Below are positions 1 through 8,364 of a DNA stretch of 37,839 bases, piece after piece. Made by a program: the position numbers and the translations under genes. The stretch covers positions 1 to 37,839 of the forward strand of contig CALJGU010000364.1 of the NCBI GenBank assembly GCA_938075565.1. The letters are read 5' to 3'. Position 1 is the first letter of the stretch, and each line of letters starts with the position of its first letter. The notes below the pieces were generated by a model, which had not been told where the DNA came from, searched no databases, and saw nothing but the letters and a program-made list of their open reading frames with translations. This DNA comes from an uncultured Opitutales bacterium (GTDB taxonomy: Bacteria; Verrucomicrobiota; Verrucomicrobiia; Opitutales; UBA2995).

Positions 1-1
1 C

Positions 2-94
2 CACATCACCCGCACCCTAGATCGATGGGAAACGCATCGAGAAGTGAAGTTGACGCCGATGCATACGAAGGAGCGCAAGCTGGTGCGTGACTGA
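2..94 (+). CDS. C-terminal end of an unidentified protein (partial)
   Basis: An open frame enters from the left edge and runs 30 codons to a TGA at 92-94. It is rich in Arg, Lys, Glu and Thr and ends in ERKLVRD, a plausible soluble C-terminus. I do not recognise the family. It would converge on the sigma-54 regulator, whose stop lies about 140 bases away. Only the edge of the gene is present, so this could also be a chance open frame. The bases from 95 to 232 hold nothing I can support. Confidence 0.35.
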   Translation, partial: HITRTLDRWETHREVKLTPMHTKERKLVRD

Positions 95-232
95 GTAGGC
101 AACAAGGAACACTTTGCATGTCGATGCGAGGATGGGTGCAAACGAACATTAGAAGCCTAATATTCAACCAAAGGTCTGCAATTGTCCGCCGCCCCTCAAA
201 TAACCTTTGCTCCCATCCGTTTTCCTCGCGAT

Positions 233-1681
233 CTAGACTTTGTTATTCTTTCGCCAACGATAGAGGGTCGTCAGATGAATACCCATCCGCGATGCGACCC
301 AAGCGTAGTCATTGTCGCTTTGCTCGAGGAGCAATTTTGCATGCTTGTAACGATCTTTCTTATTAGGAGGGGCTCCCTGAAGATAACCTGAAATATCATC
401 TCGCGCAGGTGAAGAATAGACCGGCGTCGGTTGAGGAGTGGCAGCTGGAGTAGCCATAGGAAATGGATCAGCGGTATACCCGGCTACCTGAGGAGGTGGC
501 GGTGAAGCAGTAACGGCATGGGCCTGTTCCATGACCAACGATTCGTGACTTCTGCGAGGTGCTTCCCACCAGCTTGAACGTAGTACCTGTCCATTGTTCA
601 AAATAACCAGTCGATCGATGGCCTGCTTGAGCTCCCGCACATTGCCAGGCCAACCATAGGATTGGAAACGGTTGATCAACTCAGGTTCAATGCTGTCGAA
701 GCTTTTCCCGAATCGTTCTACACTCATTTTGAGAAAGGACTGCGCAAGAATTGGTATATCCTCAACGCGGGCTCTCAAAGGTGGTATGTTTAAAATAACT
801 TCCGAAATCCGGTAGTAAAGATCAGCCCGAAAACTCCCTTTTGAAATCTCGAGTTCCAGATCGCGATTCGTAGCCGTAATCACCCTGAGATCCACAGAGT
901 ATTCCTCATTACTCCCCAAGCTTCGCGCTTTTCGAGTCTCCAGGAAACGCAATAACTTCGGTTGAAGCATGATGTCCATTTCCCCAATCTCATCGAGAAA
1001 GAGCGTACCACCATCTGCTTCTTGAATCAGTCCCTTTTTGGAAGAGATCGCTCCGGTGTAAGCCCCTTTTTTTACTCCAAAAAGCTCGGACTCAATCAGA
1101 TCCTTTGGAATAGCAGCACAATTCACCGCTACAAAACTATGTTTCCCTGAGGAATTGTGAATAGCCTGGGCTACTCGTTCCTTACCTGCTCCCGATTCTC
1201 CTAGAACAAGCACCGATGCATTGGTCGGACCTATGATCGATGCGCTTTGCTTCAAACTCTGTAATGCCGGCGATCGGCCAAGTAGGTCTTCATTGGTTGA
1301 GGAAGAATAACCTCCGTAAAGCTGCCACCATAAATCTTGGGAGCTTACAGCTTCGTGAACCGCTGATACCCAACGATTGTCAGTATCCCTCAAATCCAAC
1401 ACATCAAATGCCCCATCCCGAATAAATGTAATGACCTGCTCCGTAGTAAGATCGCCACCGACAACCAGGTAATAGCGATTACCTTCGGCCAATCGCGTAC
1501 GAATATCTGCCCAATTCTGCCCCTGGGCTGTCTCTAAGGATACAAAATAAACCTGCTCGGTGTTCTCGGCCTGCAGATCATTGATGTGATCCGAGTCCTC
1601 TACATAGGGTGTCAAACCGATCGCCGCCAGCTTTGCGAGATAGGCCTCTGAATTGGCACTTTGTATAAGTGTAACCTGCAC
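233..1681 (-). CDS. Sigma-54-dependent transcriptional regulator with receiver-like domain lacking the phospho-acceptor
   Basis: A bacterial enhancer-binding protein (482 aa) expected to activate sigma-54 RNA polymerase by ATP hydrolysis. Residues 1-115 look like a receiver domain, but the third strand reads VYFVSLE with no Asp where the phospho-acceptor belongs, so classical phosphorylation is unlikely. The AAA+ domain has Walker A GESGAGKE (161-168), the sigma-54 contact loop GAYTGA (206-211, Tyr instead of the usual Phe) and Walker B GGTLFLDE (224-231). A Pro-rich linker of about 60 residues leads to a C-terminal Fis-type helix-turn-helix (about 455-482). The start is GTG; an in-frame stop lies five codons upstream, so no longer start exists. 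No Shine-Dalgarno sequence is evident. No histidine kinase is adjacent. The family is certain; targets and signal are unknown. Confidence 0.93.
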   Translation of the reverse strand: MQVTLIQSANSEAYLAKLAAIGLTPYVEDSDHINDLQAENTEQVYFVSLETAQGQNWADIRTRLAEGNRYYLVVGGDLTTEQVITFIRDGAFDVLDLRDTDNRWVSAVHEAVSSQDLWWQLYGGYSSSTNEDLLGRSPALQSLKQSASIIGPTNASVLVLGESGAGKERVAQAIHNSSGKHSFVAVNCAAIPKDLIESELFGVKKGAYTGAISSKKGLIQEADGGTLFLDEIGEMDIMLQPKLLRFLETRKARSLGSNEEYSVDLRVITATNRDLELEISKGSFRADLYYRISEVILNIPPLRARVEDIPILAQSFLKMSVERFGKSFDSIEPELINRFQSYGWPGNVRELKQAIDRLVILNNGQVLRSSWWEAPRRSHESLVMEQAHAVTASPPPPQVAGYTADPFPMATPAATPQPTPVYSSPARDDISGYLQGAPPNKKDRYKHAKLLLEQSDNDYAWVASRMGIHLTTLYRWRKNNKV

Positions 1682-1785
1682 AAATAGGGAGTTTTAGCAA
1701 AAACATTGCAAATGCAAGTGAGGAAATCTGCAATTAATCTAATCCTCCCAGCCAGTCGCGCTTTTCACTCGGCATATTTGCGAGG

Positions 1786-1873
1786 GGAGGTGGTTAAAAA
1801 TAACTCCAAAGTGGTTCGATCGGTGCATAAATGTAACCAACTCAAAAAAGGAAATACTCCCTTAACCACCTCC
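1786..1873. repeat. 12-bp perfect inverted repeat between proS and the regulator gene
   Basis: GGAGGTGGTTAA at 1786-1797 is mirrored exactly by TTAACCACCTCC at 1862-1873, with a 64-base spacer. It lies directly after the proS stop codon and before the regulator start on the minus strand. It could be a spaced operator or a long-range RNA stem. No U-tract follows, so it is not a simple terminator. Confidence 0.5.
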
Positions 1874-1886
1874 GGCCAACGATCGC

Positions 1887-3410
1887 CTAGTATGATTTGG
1901 CAAAAACGACGCGTTGCTTGCTCGGCTTCCCGGTAAAGATGCAAGTCCCTGGCTCAGGATTATCCGTCTGTGGAATACAACGCACGGTAACCTTTAGATC
2001 TGATTGGATCTTCTCTTCCAATTCTGGCTCACCCGAATAATGGGCCATAGCAAATCCGCCATGAATTTCCGGTTGGTTTTTATTCTCAGGCGTAAAGAAG
2101 TCATAGAACTCATCCTTGAAATCAATCGTTACGGTGTTCTCTTCGCGGAATGCACGCGCTCGAGCCAGTAGGTTATCCTGAATGTCGTCCAAGGCACCCG
2201 TGAATGAATCTATGAACTCAGCTCGTCCGATTCCTTTCCGCTCCTTAGGCCCTTGATCGCGACGACCAAAGAAAACCGAATCTGATTCCATATCTCGAGG
2301 GCCTACTTCAATCCAAGTAGGTACTCCCTTCTTGATCCAAGACCACATTTTCTCACCGCCTCGCAGATCACGATCATCGATTTCTACCCAGATGCGGCGA
2401 CCATGGTAAACTTTGCTTTCAAGCTCGGCCTTGATCTCGCGACAATACTCAAGAATAGCGTCGTTATCAGAGTCCTTACGAAAAATGGGAAGGATAACCA
2501 AATGAGTAGGAGCAATCTTCGGTGGAAGCACCATGCCATCGTCATCTGCATGAGTCATGATCAAGCCTCCGATGAGGCGAGTAGACACTCCCCAGGACGT
2601 TGTCCAGGCAAGCGAGCGTTCACCCTTTTCATCCAGAAAATCGATATTGGAAGCCTTTGAGAAATTCTGACCAAGGAAGTGAGTCGTCCCTGCTTGGAGC
2701 GCTTTGCGATCCTGCATCAACGCCTCAATACAATAAGTGTTAACAGCACCGGGGAATCGCTCGCCTTCGGTCTTTTCACCCTTGATGACTGGAACGGCCA
2801 TCCAGTTTTCGGCAAAGTCAGCGTAAACATCGAGCATCTTTAGCGTTTCTTCGATCGCCTCTTCCTCAGTGGCATGGGCGGTGTGACCTTCCTGCCAAAG
2901 GAACTCGGTTGTGCGGAGGAATAGACGGGTTCGCATCTCCCATCGCACCACATTCGCCCATTGGTTTATAAGCAGAGGCAGATCACGGTAGGACTGAACC
3001 CACTTGGAAAAAGTCTCGCCAATAATTGTTTCCGAAGTCGGCCGAACAATCAGTGGCTCGTCGAGCTCGCCCGCCGGAACCAGCTTACCGCCCTCGCCTG
3101 CTTCCAGACGGTGGTGGGTGACAACCGCACATTCCTTGGCAAAGCCATCGACGTGGGCTGCTTCCTTTTCGAGATAACTGATGGGGATAAAAAGCGGGAA
3201 ATAGGCGTTTTTGTGGCCTGTCTCTTTAAACATCTCGTCCAAGACGCGCTGCATATTTTCCCAAAGCGTGTAGCCCCAGGGTCTGATCACCATACATCCG
3301 CGGACGGGTGAGCTCTCTGCAAGCTCGGCTGCTCGCACTACCTGTTGGTACCACTCAGGATAATCCTCGTTGCGAGTCGGGCTAATGGCTGTTCGTTCCT
3401 TTTTACTCAT
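1887..3410 (-). CDS. proS: Proline--tRNA ligase, archaeal/eukaryotic-like type (ProRS type 3)
   Basis: This enzyme charges tRNA-Pro with proline in the cytoplasm. Its 507 aa match the shorter ProRS class that lacks the editing insertion of the E. coli-type enzyme. Class II motifs are visible: VRGCMVIRPWGY and the PLFIPIS segment near the N-terminus, the VRPTSET motif, FLRTTEFLWQEGHTAH, and the proline/ATP site around GTTHFLGQNFSKA and TTSWGVSTR. The C-terminal domain carries cysteines (VRCIPQ, GTCIFTG) and ends in Tyr, as is typical of this subclass. Translation begins at ATG 3410. It is on the same strand as the regulator downstream, separated by about 205 bases. This is a housekeeping gene and the identification is secure. 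Confidence 0.96.
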   Translation of the reverse strand: MSKKERTAISPTRNEDYPEWYQQVVRAAELAESSPVRGCMVIRPWGYTLWENMQRVLDEMFKETGHKNAYFPLFIPISYLEKEAAHVDGFAKECAVVTHHRLEAGEGGKLVPAGELDEPLIVRPTSETIIGETFSKWVQSYRDLPLLINQWANVVRWEMRTRLFLRTTEFLWQEGHTAHATEEEAIEETLKMLDVYADFAENWMAVPVIKGEKTEGERFPGAVNTYCIEALMQDRKALQAGTTHFLGQNFSKASNIDFLDEKGERSLAWTTSWGVSTRLIGGLIMTHADDDGMVLPPKIAPTHLVILPIFRKDSDNDAILEYCREIKAELESKVYHGRRIWVEIDDRDLRGGEKMWSWIKKGVPTWIEVGPRDMESDSVFFGRRDQGPKERKGIGRAEFIDSFTGALDDIQDNLLARARAFREENTVTIDFKDEFYDFFTPENKNQPEIHGGFAMAHYSGEPELEEKIQSDLKVTVRCIPQTDNPEPGTCIFTGKPSKQRVVFAKSY

Positions 3411-3606
3411 CAGTTGTTAAAAAGTTTTAAAATAAGAAAAGCCTCAGTGAACGGCAATGGACTTAGACTGCAAGCAAAGGATTACTTGGAACACTTCTAA
3501 AGCAAACCGATCCCAACCTTAAGAATACTTACATAAATCAGTATATTTTCAGCCCCTCATAAATGCTGAAATGTATTCCCCATCTGTCTCGTCTAAGAGA
3601 AACCAC

Positions 3607-3882
3607 ATGAAAAGATCCTCCAGCCCATTTTTCATGCAAGTCACCGATACCAACGAAATTTCCTTACCTCGCGAAGAGTTTAACGAGACCTTCCTTACTA
3701 TCCAGGAGCTCTTGGCCCATAAGGCCAATCCTGAGGAATTCATTGTGGAGGATCCATTTATTTCCAGCGCCGGCGTTAAAGTCGACCTGCGCAAACATCT
3801 GCAAAGTCTCTACGACCGCATGGTAGATGTTAAGGAATCCATGACTCCAAGCACACGCATGGTGACTATCGACTTTAGTTAG
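3607..3882 (+). CDS. Small acidic protein of unknown function
   Basis: A 91-residue protein, acidic overall, with no signal peptide or membrane segment. It contains QVTDTNEISLPREEF and a helical middle (LTIQELLAHKANPEEF). I do not recognise a family. The ATG at 3607 is preferred; an in-frame ATG at 3571 would add 12 residues. Support for a real gene comes from the rho-independent terminator beginning 28 bases after the stop. It is transcribed divergently from proS, about 200 bases away. An open frame on the opposite strand (3549-3794) is less convincing. Confidence 0.55.
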   Translation: MKRSSSPFFMQVTDTNEISLPREEFNETFLTIQELLAHKANPEEFIVEDPFISSAGVKVDLRKHLQSLYDRMVDVKESMTPSTRMVTIDFS

Positions 3883-3909
3883 AAACTTTCTACAATCCCA
3901 ACTACTTTC

Positions 3910-3941
3910 AAGCCAGCTGAACTCTCAGTCGGCTTTTTCTT
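3910..3941 (+). terminator. Rho-independent terminator
   Basis: The stem AAGCC/GGCTT (3910-3914 with 3931-3935) continues, past a 2x2 internal loop, into CTGA/TCAG (3917-3920 with 3925-3928) and an ACTC loop. A T-rich tract (TTTTTCTT) follows directly. It sits just after the small gene ending at 3882. Confidence 0.75.
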
Positions 3942-4003
3942 GTACGGAGAGCTAAGCCGAAGCTGGACCTACATCAGGGAGTTTGCCTACACTCCTTGGA
4001 ACT

Positions 4004-5050
4004 ATGAAGAATTACCCCAACCTCAGCCGTCGCAGTTTCCTAAAATCATCGAGCCTTGCAACTGCGACAGCATTCTTACCGGCTTGCGGAAAACAAGCCC
4101 AGGAAAGTGGGATATCGGAGCGTTACAAAGGTTTAAACTCTTCCGACTATTTGGGACCCTTGAAAACCGAAACTCGGATCGACGACAGCGCCATCTTCAC
4201 CGAAGGACCCGCAGTGGATGCGGAAGGGAATGTCTACTTTACCAATATTCGAGTCTCCAAGATTTTGAAATGGAATACCCACACGAAGGCCCTTTCGACT
4301 TTTCGCGAAAACTCCAATGCGGCAAACGGCCTTCGCTTTGATCCTCAGGGAAACCTACTGGCTTGCGAGGGAGAATCGGGGCGCGTCACTCGGACCCATA
4401 TGAGAACAGGTGAGATCAGTGTCTTGGCAGATAACTTTGCTGGAAAACAGCTCCAATCTCCCAACGACTTAGACTACGATTCACAAGGACGCATCTATTT
4501 TACCTCCCGTACAAACAATCCTGATTTGGAGAAAGAAAACCTCAAGTCCGTCTACCGTCTCGACCCCAACGGAACGGTTACCCAACTCCTCGCCGAACCC
4601 AATGTGCACATGCCCAACGGAATCATTGTTTCCCCCGATGAGAAGACCTTGCACCTGATTGAAGCCCACGGTGAAGCATCCAGAAACCGATGTATATTCT
4701 CATACGACCTCGCAGCAGATGGTAGTATTTCCAATCAACGGAAGACCATTGATTTTTACCCAGGGCGAAGTGGTGACGGGATGTGCGTGGACGAAGCCGG
4801 GAACCTTTACGTCGCTGCGGGACTACATAATGAACGCGGTAGCTCCGAAACGCTTGATACACGTCCGGGACTTCATGTCATCTCTCCTGAAGGCGAACTG
4901 CTTGCCTTTGCGAAAACACCCGAGGAAACCATCACCAATTCCACTTTCGGCGGGGAAGATCTGAAAACCTTGTATATTACTTCCGGATCTTATCTGCTTA
5001 GCCTTCGCACAGCAATCGCCGGCAAGGCAAGTTACCGCACTCAAAGCTGA
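4004..5050 (+). CDS. SMP-30/gluconolactonase-family lipoprotein with twin-arginine leader
   Basis: A six-bladed beta-propeller of the SMP-30/gluconolactonase/LRE family (348 aa). Members hydrolyse sugar lactones using a bound divalent metal. The leader reads SRRSFLK followed by a hydrophobic stretch ending LPAC, a twin-arginine motif combined with a lipobox, so the protein is probably exported folded and lipid-anchored. Family hallmarks are FTEGPAVDAEGNVYFT, NSNAANGLRFDPQGNLLACE, SPNDLDYDSQGRIYFT, MPNGIIVSPDEKTLHL and GDGMCVDEAGNLYVA. These include the Glu, Asn and Asp positions of the metal site (EGP, PND, GDG). The start at 4004 is chosen over 3983 because it gives a normal Tat leader. It heads a row with the DUF1080 gene 26 bases downstream. 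The true substrate is unknown. Confidence 0.88.
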   Translation: MKNYPNLSRRSFLKSSSLATATAFLPACGKQAQESGISERYKGLNSSDYLGPLKTETRIDDSAIFTEGPAVDAEGNVYFTNIRVSKILKWNTHTKALSTFRENSNAANGLRFDPQGNLLACEGESGRVTRTHMRTGEISVLADNFAGKQLQSPNDLDYDSQGRIYFTSRTNNPDLEKENLKSVYRLDPNGTVTQLLAEPNVHMPNGIIVSPDEKTLHLIEAHGEASRNRCIFSYDLAADGSISNQRKTIDFYPGRSGDGMCVDEAGNLYVAAGLHNERGSSETLDTRPGLHVISPEGELLAFAKTPEETITNSTFGGEDLKTLYITSGSYLLSLRTAIAGKASYRTQS

Positions 5051-5076
5051 GACTTTAACCATCACTAAGAAAATCT

Positions 5077-5790
5077 ATGAAATATCTCTACTCCATAATC
5101 GCGTTATCAATTTTCTGGTTTGTCGGCTGCTCGCCCTCTGAAGAGGAAAGTCAACAATCAGTCGATCTATTCAATGGCACCAACCTGGATGGGTGGCAAA
5201 ATTTTGGTGGAGGTAAATTCTACGTGGAAGACGGCATCATTGTAGGAGAGGCCGCTCCCGCCCTTCCAAATAGTTTCCTAGCCACAGAAAAGATGTATGA
5301 CGACTTTGAGCTGGAAGTAGAATTCAAGGTCCATCCACTGCTCAACTCAGGCATCCAAATCCGGAGTAGCACCTATGCAGAAGAAACCACCACAGTTCGG
5401 TGGGGCGGTCGCTTTAAGGAAGATGGAAGTCGGGACACAAAGGATAGGGTTTGGGAGAAAGGTCGCTTCTGGGGGTATCAGGTAGAGATCGACCCAACAG
5501 ATCGTGGCTGGACCGGAACTCTTTATGAAGAAGGCGCTCGAGGCTTCCTACACACACCCGATGAGAACAAAGCTCCGGCTGGCACTTTCAAAGCGGAAGA
5601 CTGGAACCACTTCCGAATCGTCGCCAAAGGGGATCACTTTCAGATCTGGTTTAATGGTGTGCAAACGGCCGATGTACATGACAGTGATACCGCAACGGGT
5701 TACATCGCGCTTCAATTACACGGAATCGGAAACAATAAAGAAAAGATCGGTCAAAAAGTTTACTGGCGAAACATCAAGCTCACTCAATAA
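5077..5790 (+). CDS. DUF1080 (3-keto-disaccharide hydrolase-like) lipoprotein
   Basis: A 237-aa secreted lipoprotein with a DUF1080 domain, a concanavalin-like jelly-roll related to 3-keto-disaccharide hydrolases and laminin-G-like sugar binders. The leader ends FWFVGC, a lipobox with Cys at about residue 18. Domain markers are LFNGTNLDGW near the start, EDGIIVGE, YDDFELEVEFKV, NSGIQIRSS, GYQVEIDP, DWNHFRIVAKGD and the closing WRNIKL strand. It follows the SMP-30 gene closely and precedes the pterin dehydratase gene by one base, so the three are probably co-transcribed. Action on extracellular or periplasmic carbohydrate is inferred. A second, broken DUF1080 gene lies at 29337-30038. Confidence 0.88.
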   Translation: MKYLYSIIALSIFWFVGCSPSEEESQQSVDLFNGTNLDGWQNFGGGKFYVEDGIIVGEAAPALPNSFLATEKMYDDFELEVEFKVHPLLNSGIQIRSSTYAEETTTVRWGGRFKEDGSRDTKDRVWEKGRFWGYQVEIDPTDRGWTGTLYEEGARGFLHTPDENKAPAGTFKAEDWNHFRIVAKGDHFQIWFNGVQTADVHDSDTATGYIALQLHGIGNNKEKIGQKVYWRNIKLTQ

Positions 5791-5791
5791 A

Positions 5792-6091
5792 GTGAGCCGT
5801 CGGTCCCTCAAGATAGAAGAGATCGCAGCAGCCCTTCAATCGCTGGACGGGTGGGAAGTCATCGAAGTCGATGGAGTATTTCGGCTACGCAAGAGTTATG
5901 CTTTTAAGAACTTTGCAGAGGCACTTGCCTTCACGAACCAAGTAGGCGCTCTCGCTGATGCTGAAGATCATCATCCAGAGATCTTAACCGAATGGGGCAA
6001 AGCCACCGTAACCTGGTGGACCCATACGAGGAAAGGCCTGAGTTCCAATGATTTCGAAATGGCTAAGAAGGTGGATGGGATTAGTAACTGA
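5792..6091 (+). CDS. 4a-hydroxytetrahydrobiopterin dehydratase (pterin carbinolamine dehydratase)
   Basis: A 99-aa protein of the PCD/DCoH family, which dehydrates 4a-hydroxytetrahydropterin to recycle the cofactor of aromatic amino acid hydroxylases. The family core is clear: YAFKNFAEALAFTNQVG, then the catalytic EDHHPE segment, then ATVTWWTH and a GLSSNDFEMAKKVD ending. The start is assigned to GTG at 5792, one base after the upstream stop, because it gives the usual length of about 95-100 aa and no other in-frame start fits. No phenylalanine hydroxylase gene is in the window; stand-alone PCD genes are common, and some serve in molybdopterin-related or unknown roles. Confidence 0.88.
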   Translation: MSRRSLKIEEIAAALQSLDGWEVIEVDGVFRLRKSYAFKNFAEALAFTNQVGALADAEDHHPEILTEWGKATVTWWTHTRKGLSSNDFEMAKKVDGISN

Positions 6092-6175
6092 TTAGAAAAT
6101 GACAAAAAAAGGGAGGACAAAAAAAGCTACCACTAGTCTGCATAAATAGTTTCTTCATTCGTCATCATAAGCTAA

Positions 6176-7000
6176 ATGCCTATACAATCATCTTTTGGTT
6201 TTCGTTCTTTACCTCAAAGCGAATTTCGAGAGATCGCGTATATCGTTGTATGGAAAGCGATTGAAGTTCATCGTGAACTAATTCGTTTTTCGAAGGAGCC
6301 ATCCTTCACAAAAGCGATGAAAATCTGTCTGGAAGATCGAGCAAGAACCGAGGTTCCAGTAACCGTAGTTTTTGAGAACTTTTCTAAAACCTATTATCTC
6401 GATCTGGTCGTAGATGCCGGTGCTATCTTTGAACTGAAGAAAGTAGCCAGCATAAACGATAAGCATCGCAGCCAACTCTTGCATTACCTGATGTTAACCA
6501 ACACATCCCTCGGAAAGTTAATCAACTTTGGAAAGGAAACCGTAGACCACGAATTCGTAAACAGTGGAAGAGACCTCTCACTCCGACAACAGTTTAAAGT
6601 TGATCGTTCAAGATGGCGAAGCGATTCAGACAATGATGAATTCTCTGATACCCTAATTGGCCTGCTTCAAGATTGGGGAACTGGTCTTGATACTAATCTA
6701 TACGAGGAGGCAGTTGGAACGCTAATCAACAACAGATCAGAAACATTTTTACAGACCGTCCCAATTAACTTCCGAAATTGCATTATAGGGGATTTCGCAG
6801 TTCCAACACTAACGCGGAATAGGGCTTTTAGTATAACAGCAATGAACAGCAACTCTGCCAGTCATTTTGAAAATCAGCTACATACTTTATTGGCCCAAAC
6901 AGACATCAAAATGATCAACTGGGCCAATATCCATGGAGGCGTTGTAAATTTTTCTCGATCAGCTGAATTAGCTATTTCTGTCCCCCTATTTTTGTCATAA
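6176..7000 (+). CDS. GxxExxY-like PD-(D/E)xK-fold protein with C-terminal extension
   Basis: A 274-aa protein. Its first ~130 residues resemble the GxxExxY family (PDDEXK_3). Support includes WKAIEVHREL at 26-35, the core LDLVVD (75-80) followed by ELKK (86-89), which supplies Asp and E-x-K of a PD-(D/E)xK nuclease fold, and then HRSQLLHYL. The segment that names the family (G-x-x-E-x-x-Y) is diverged here (RFSKEPSFTKAM). Typical members are about 125-140 aa, so residues 131-274 are an extension I cannot assign. The DNA appears more AT-rich than its neighbours. It is convergent with the DUF5069 gene, only two bases away. No biochemical role is established for the family. Confidence 0.65.
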   Translation: MPIQSSFGFRSLPQSEFREIAYIVVWKAIEVHRELIRFSKEPSFTKAMKICLEDRARTEVPVTVVFENFSKTYYLDLVVDAGAIFELKKVASINDKHRSQLLHYLMLTNTSLGKLINFGKETVDHEFVNSGRDLSLRQQFKVDRSRWRSDSDNDEFSDTLIGLLQDWGTGLDTNLYEEAVGTLINNRSETFLQTVPINFRNCIIGDFAVPTLTRNRAFSITAMNSNSASHFENQLHTLLAQTDIKMINWANIHGGVVNFSRSAELAISVPLFLS

Positions 7001-7002
7001 AT

Positions 7003-7449
7003 CTAGGTCCTGCCTTCTTCATGATCATACACATCAAACCAGACGTATACGATCTTCCCCGCAGGGATATACTGAGGGATGTAGCCTTCAAGAAACTGTT
7101 GTAGAGCGATCGGCATTTCAGAAATGCGTTTACCCCGCATATCGTTGTTCCACTGGATCACCTCTTTCTCATCCTCTTGTTTGGCATTCTCCTGAATCCA
7201 GGCACCCACCGCCTCATCGTCTGCACCCGAAGCAACAAACGCTTTAAATGCATCTGCCGTAATCCCGGCAAAATCCAAAAAAAAGTTATCCAAGGGACAA
7301 TCGAAATGGTATTCCCCATTGGTTCCCGCTAGGGCAGCCCGACACTTATCGAGCGTTCTGCCGGCGACGACATAGCCACCGAGCACTGCTCTGGGGCTGC
7401 GTGGGAAATCTGTGGAGAGATCTAATGCGAGTTCTTCTACTGTAGCCAT
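7003..7449 (-). CDS. DUF5069 domain protein
   Basis: A 148-aa soluble protein matching my recollection of DUF5069, a family seen mainly in Verrucomicrobiota. Recognisable segments are DFPRSPRAVLGGYVVAGRTLDK, which begins near residue 14, then RAALAGTNGEYHFDCPLDNFF and a WIQENAK segment. The C-terminal third is acidic and aromatic (VYVWFDVYDHEE). Conserved Cys and His positions (C37, H48, C50 region) might bind a metal, but this is speculation. There is no signal peptide, so it should be cytoplasmic. A truncated second DUF5069-like gene lies at 12547-12696. Function is unknown. Confidence 0.8.
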   Translation of the reverse strand: MATVEELALDLSTDFPRSPRAVLGGYVVAGRTLDKCRAALAGTNGEYHFDCPLDNFFLDFAGITADAFKAFVASGADDEAVGAWIQENAKQEDEKEVIQWNNDMRGKRISEMPIALQQFLEGYIPQYIPAGKIVYVWFDVYDHEEGRT

Positions 7450-7623
7450 GCAAAGAAAGATGCAAAACTTGGCCGGCTATTCCAAACAATTCTACAAGCT
7501 TTGTACTTTCTGCAGTTCCCCACCCATTTCGTAGAGTCCCAATAAATTGGCCTGCCTCATTGAAGCACCAGATATCAAGAATCAACTGGAAATGGGAACT
7601 TTTTATATATCAATTCGGCATTC

Positions 7624-8364
7624 GTGAATAACAACCCAAAAGAATACAATGCACTGAGGTTAAGACCTCGCTATGCACTTTTGTTTGCTGGGTTAGCGCT
7701 AATCCTTTCATTTTTAGGAGTTGCATTTGTAACTGCTACCCGCCGCTTACCTGAGCTTGCATTTTTGGAAGTGTTCGCTGATCTGTTCGATTTAAATGGC
7801 GAGGCTAATGCGCCCAGTTGGTATTCGTCGTTGCTTTGGTTGATAGCCGCAACGCTTGCTTTTTTAATTAGCCAATCTGAACGTATCAAGCAGGGCAAAT
7901 TTATCTGGAACTGGGGAATGTTTTGTGCCGCCTGCATCTTCTTATCAGCGGATGAAGCCATGATGATTCATGAGAGGATAGGAGATGCAATTAGTAAGAT
8001 CTTTAAAAAGTGGGAATTCTTGCGAATGGATCGTGGCTGGCTCTACTCATGGATGTATTGGGGAATCGGATTTTTATCAGCCTTTCTATTCTTGAACTAT
8101 AAGTTTCTTTTAGCGCTTCCTCGAAGAACCCTATATCTACTGTGCACTTCCGGAGCGATTTTTCTAAGTGGAGCCATTGGTGTTGAACTTTTTTCTGCCT
8201 GGAATGAGCATGGTATCCGAACCATTAATAGCATGAAGGAGTTTACTCTGCTTATCGCGGCGGAAAAAACACTCGAGATGGCAGGCGTGGTCGCCCTCAT
8301 CTATACCTTACTCGATTATATCTGCAGATCCAAAGTAGAAATTGTGATAGAGGGCCGATCATAA
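7624..8364 (+). CDS. Polytopic membrane protein with conserved-looking DE/HE motif, unknown function
   Basis: A 246-aa integral membrane protein with about six hydrophobic segments (roughly 17-37, 67-84, 96-108, 142-157, 169-190 and 207-232). Polar residues cluster near the membrane: SADEAMMIHERIGD at 108-121 and EKTLEMAG at 214-221. This Asp-Glu, His-Glu and Glu pattern resembles uncharacterised bacterial membrane proteins I recall, but I cannot name a family. Several acids plus a His inside a membrane core would suit a metal site or membrane hydrolase; this is inference. The start is GTG at 7624, and no in-frame ATG lies nearby. It stands alone, divergent from the DUF5069 gene. Confidence 0.75.
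   Translation: MNNNPKEYNALRLRPRYALLFAGLALILSFLGVAFVTATRRLPELAFLEVFADLFDLNGEANAPSWYSSLLWLIAATLAFLISQSERIKQGKFIWNWGMFCAACIFLSADEAMMIHERIGDAISKIFKKWEFLRMDRGWLYSWMYWGIGFLSAFLFLNYKFLLALPRRTLYLLCTSGAIFLSGAIGVELFSAWNEHGIRTINSMKEFTLLIAAEKTLEMAGVVALIYTLLDYICRSKVEIVIEGRS

Noticed and set aside
1690-1760. Sigma-54 promoter (-24/-12) upstream of the regulator
   Set aside because: TTGCA occurs, but the TGGC element lies too far away for the required spacing.
3549-3794. Minus-strand 81-codon frame opposite the small gene
   Set aside because: No family features, and the terminator downstream of 3882 supports the plus-strand gene instead.
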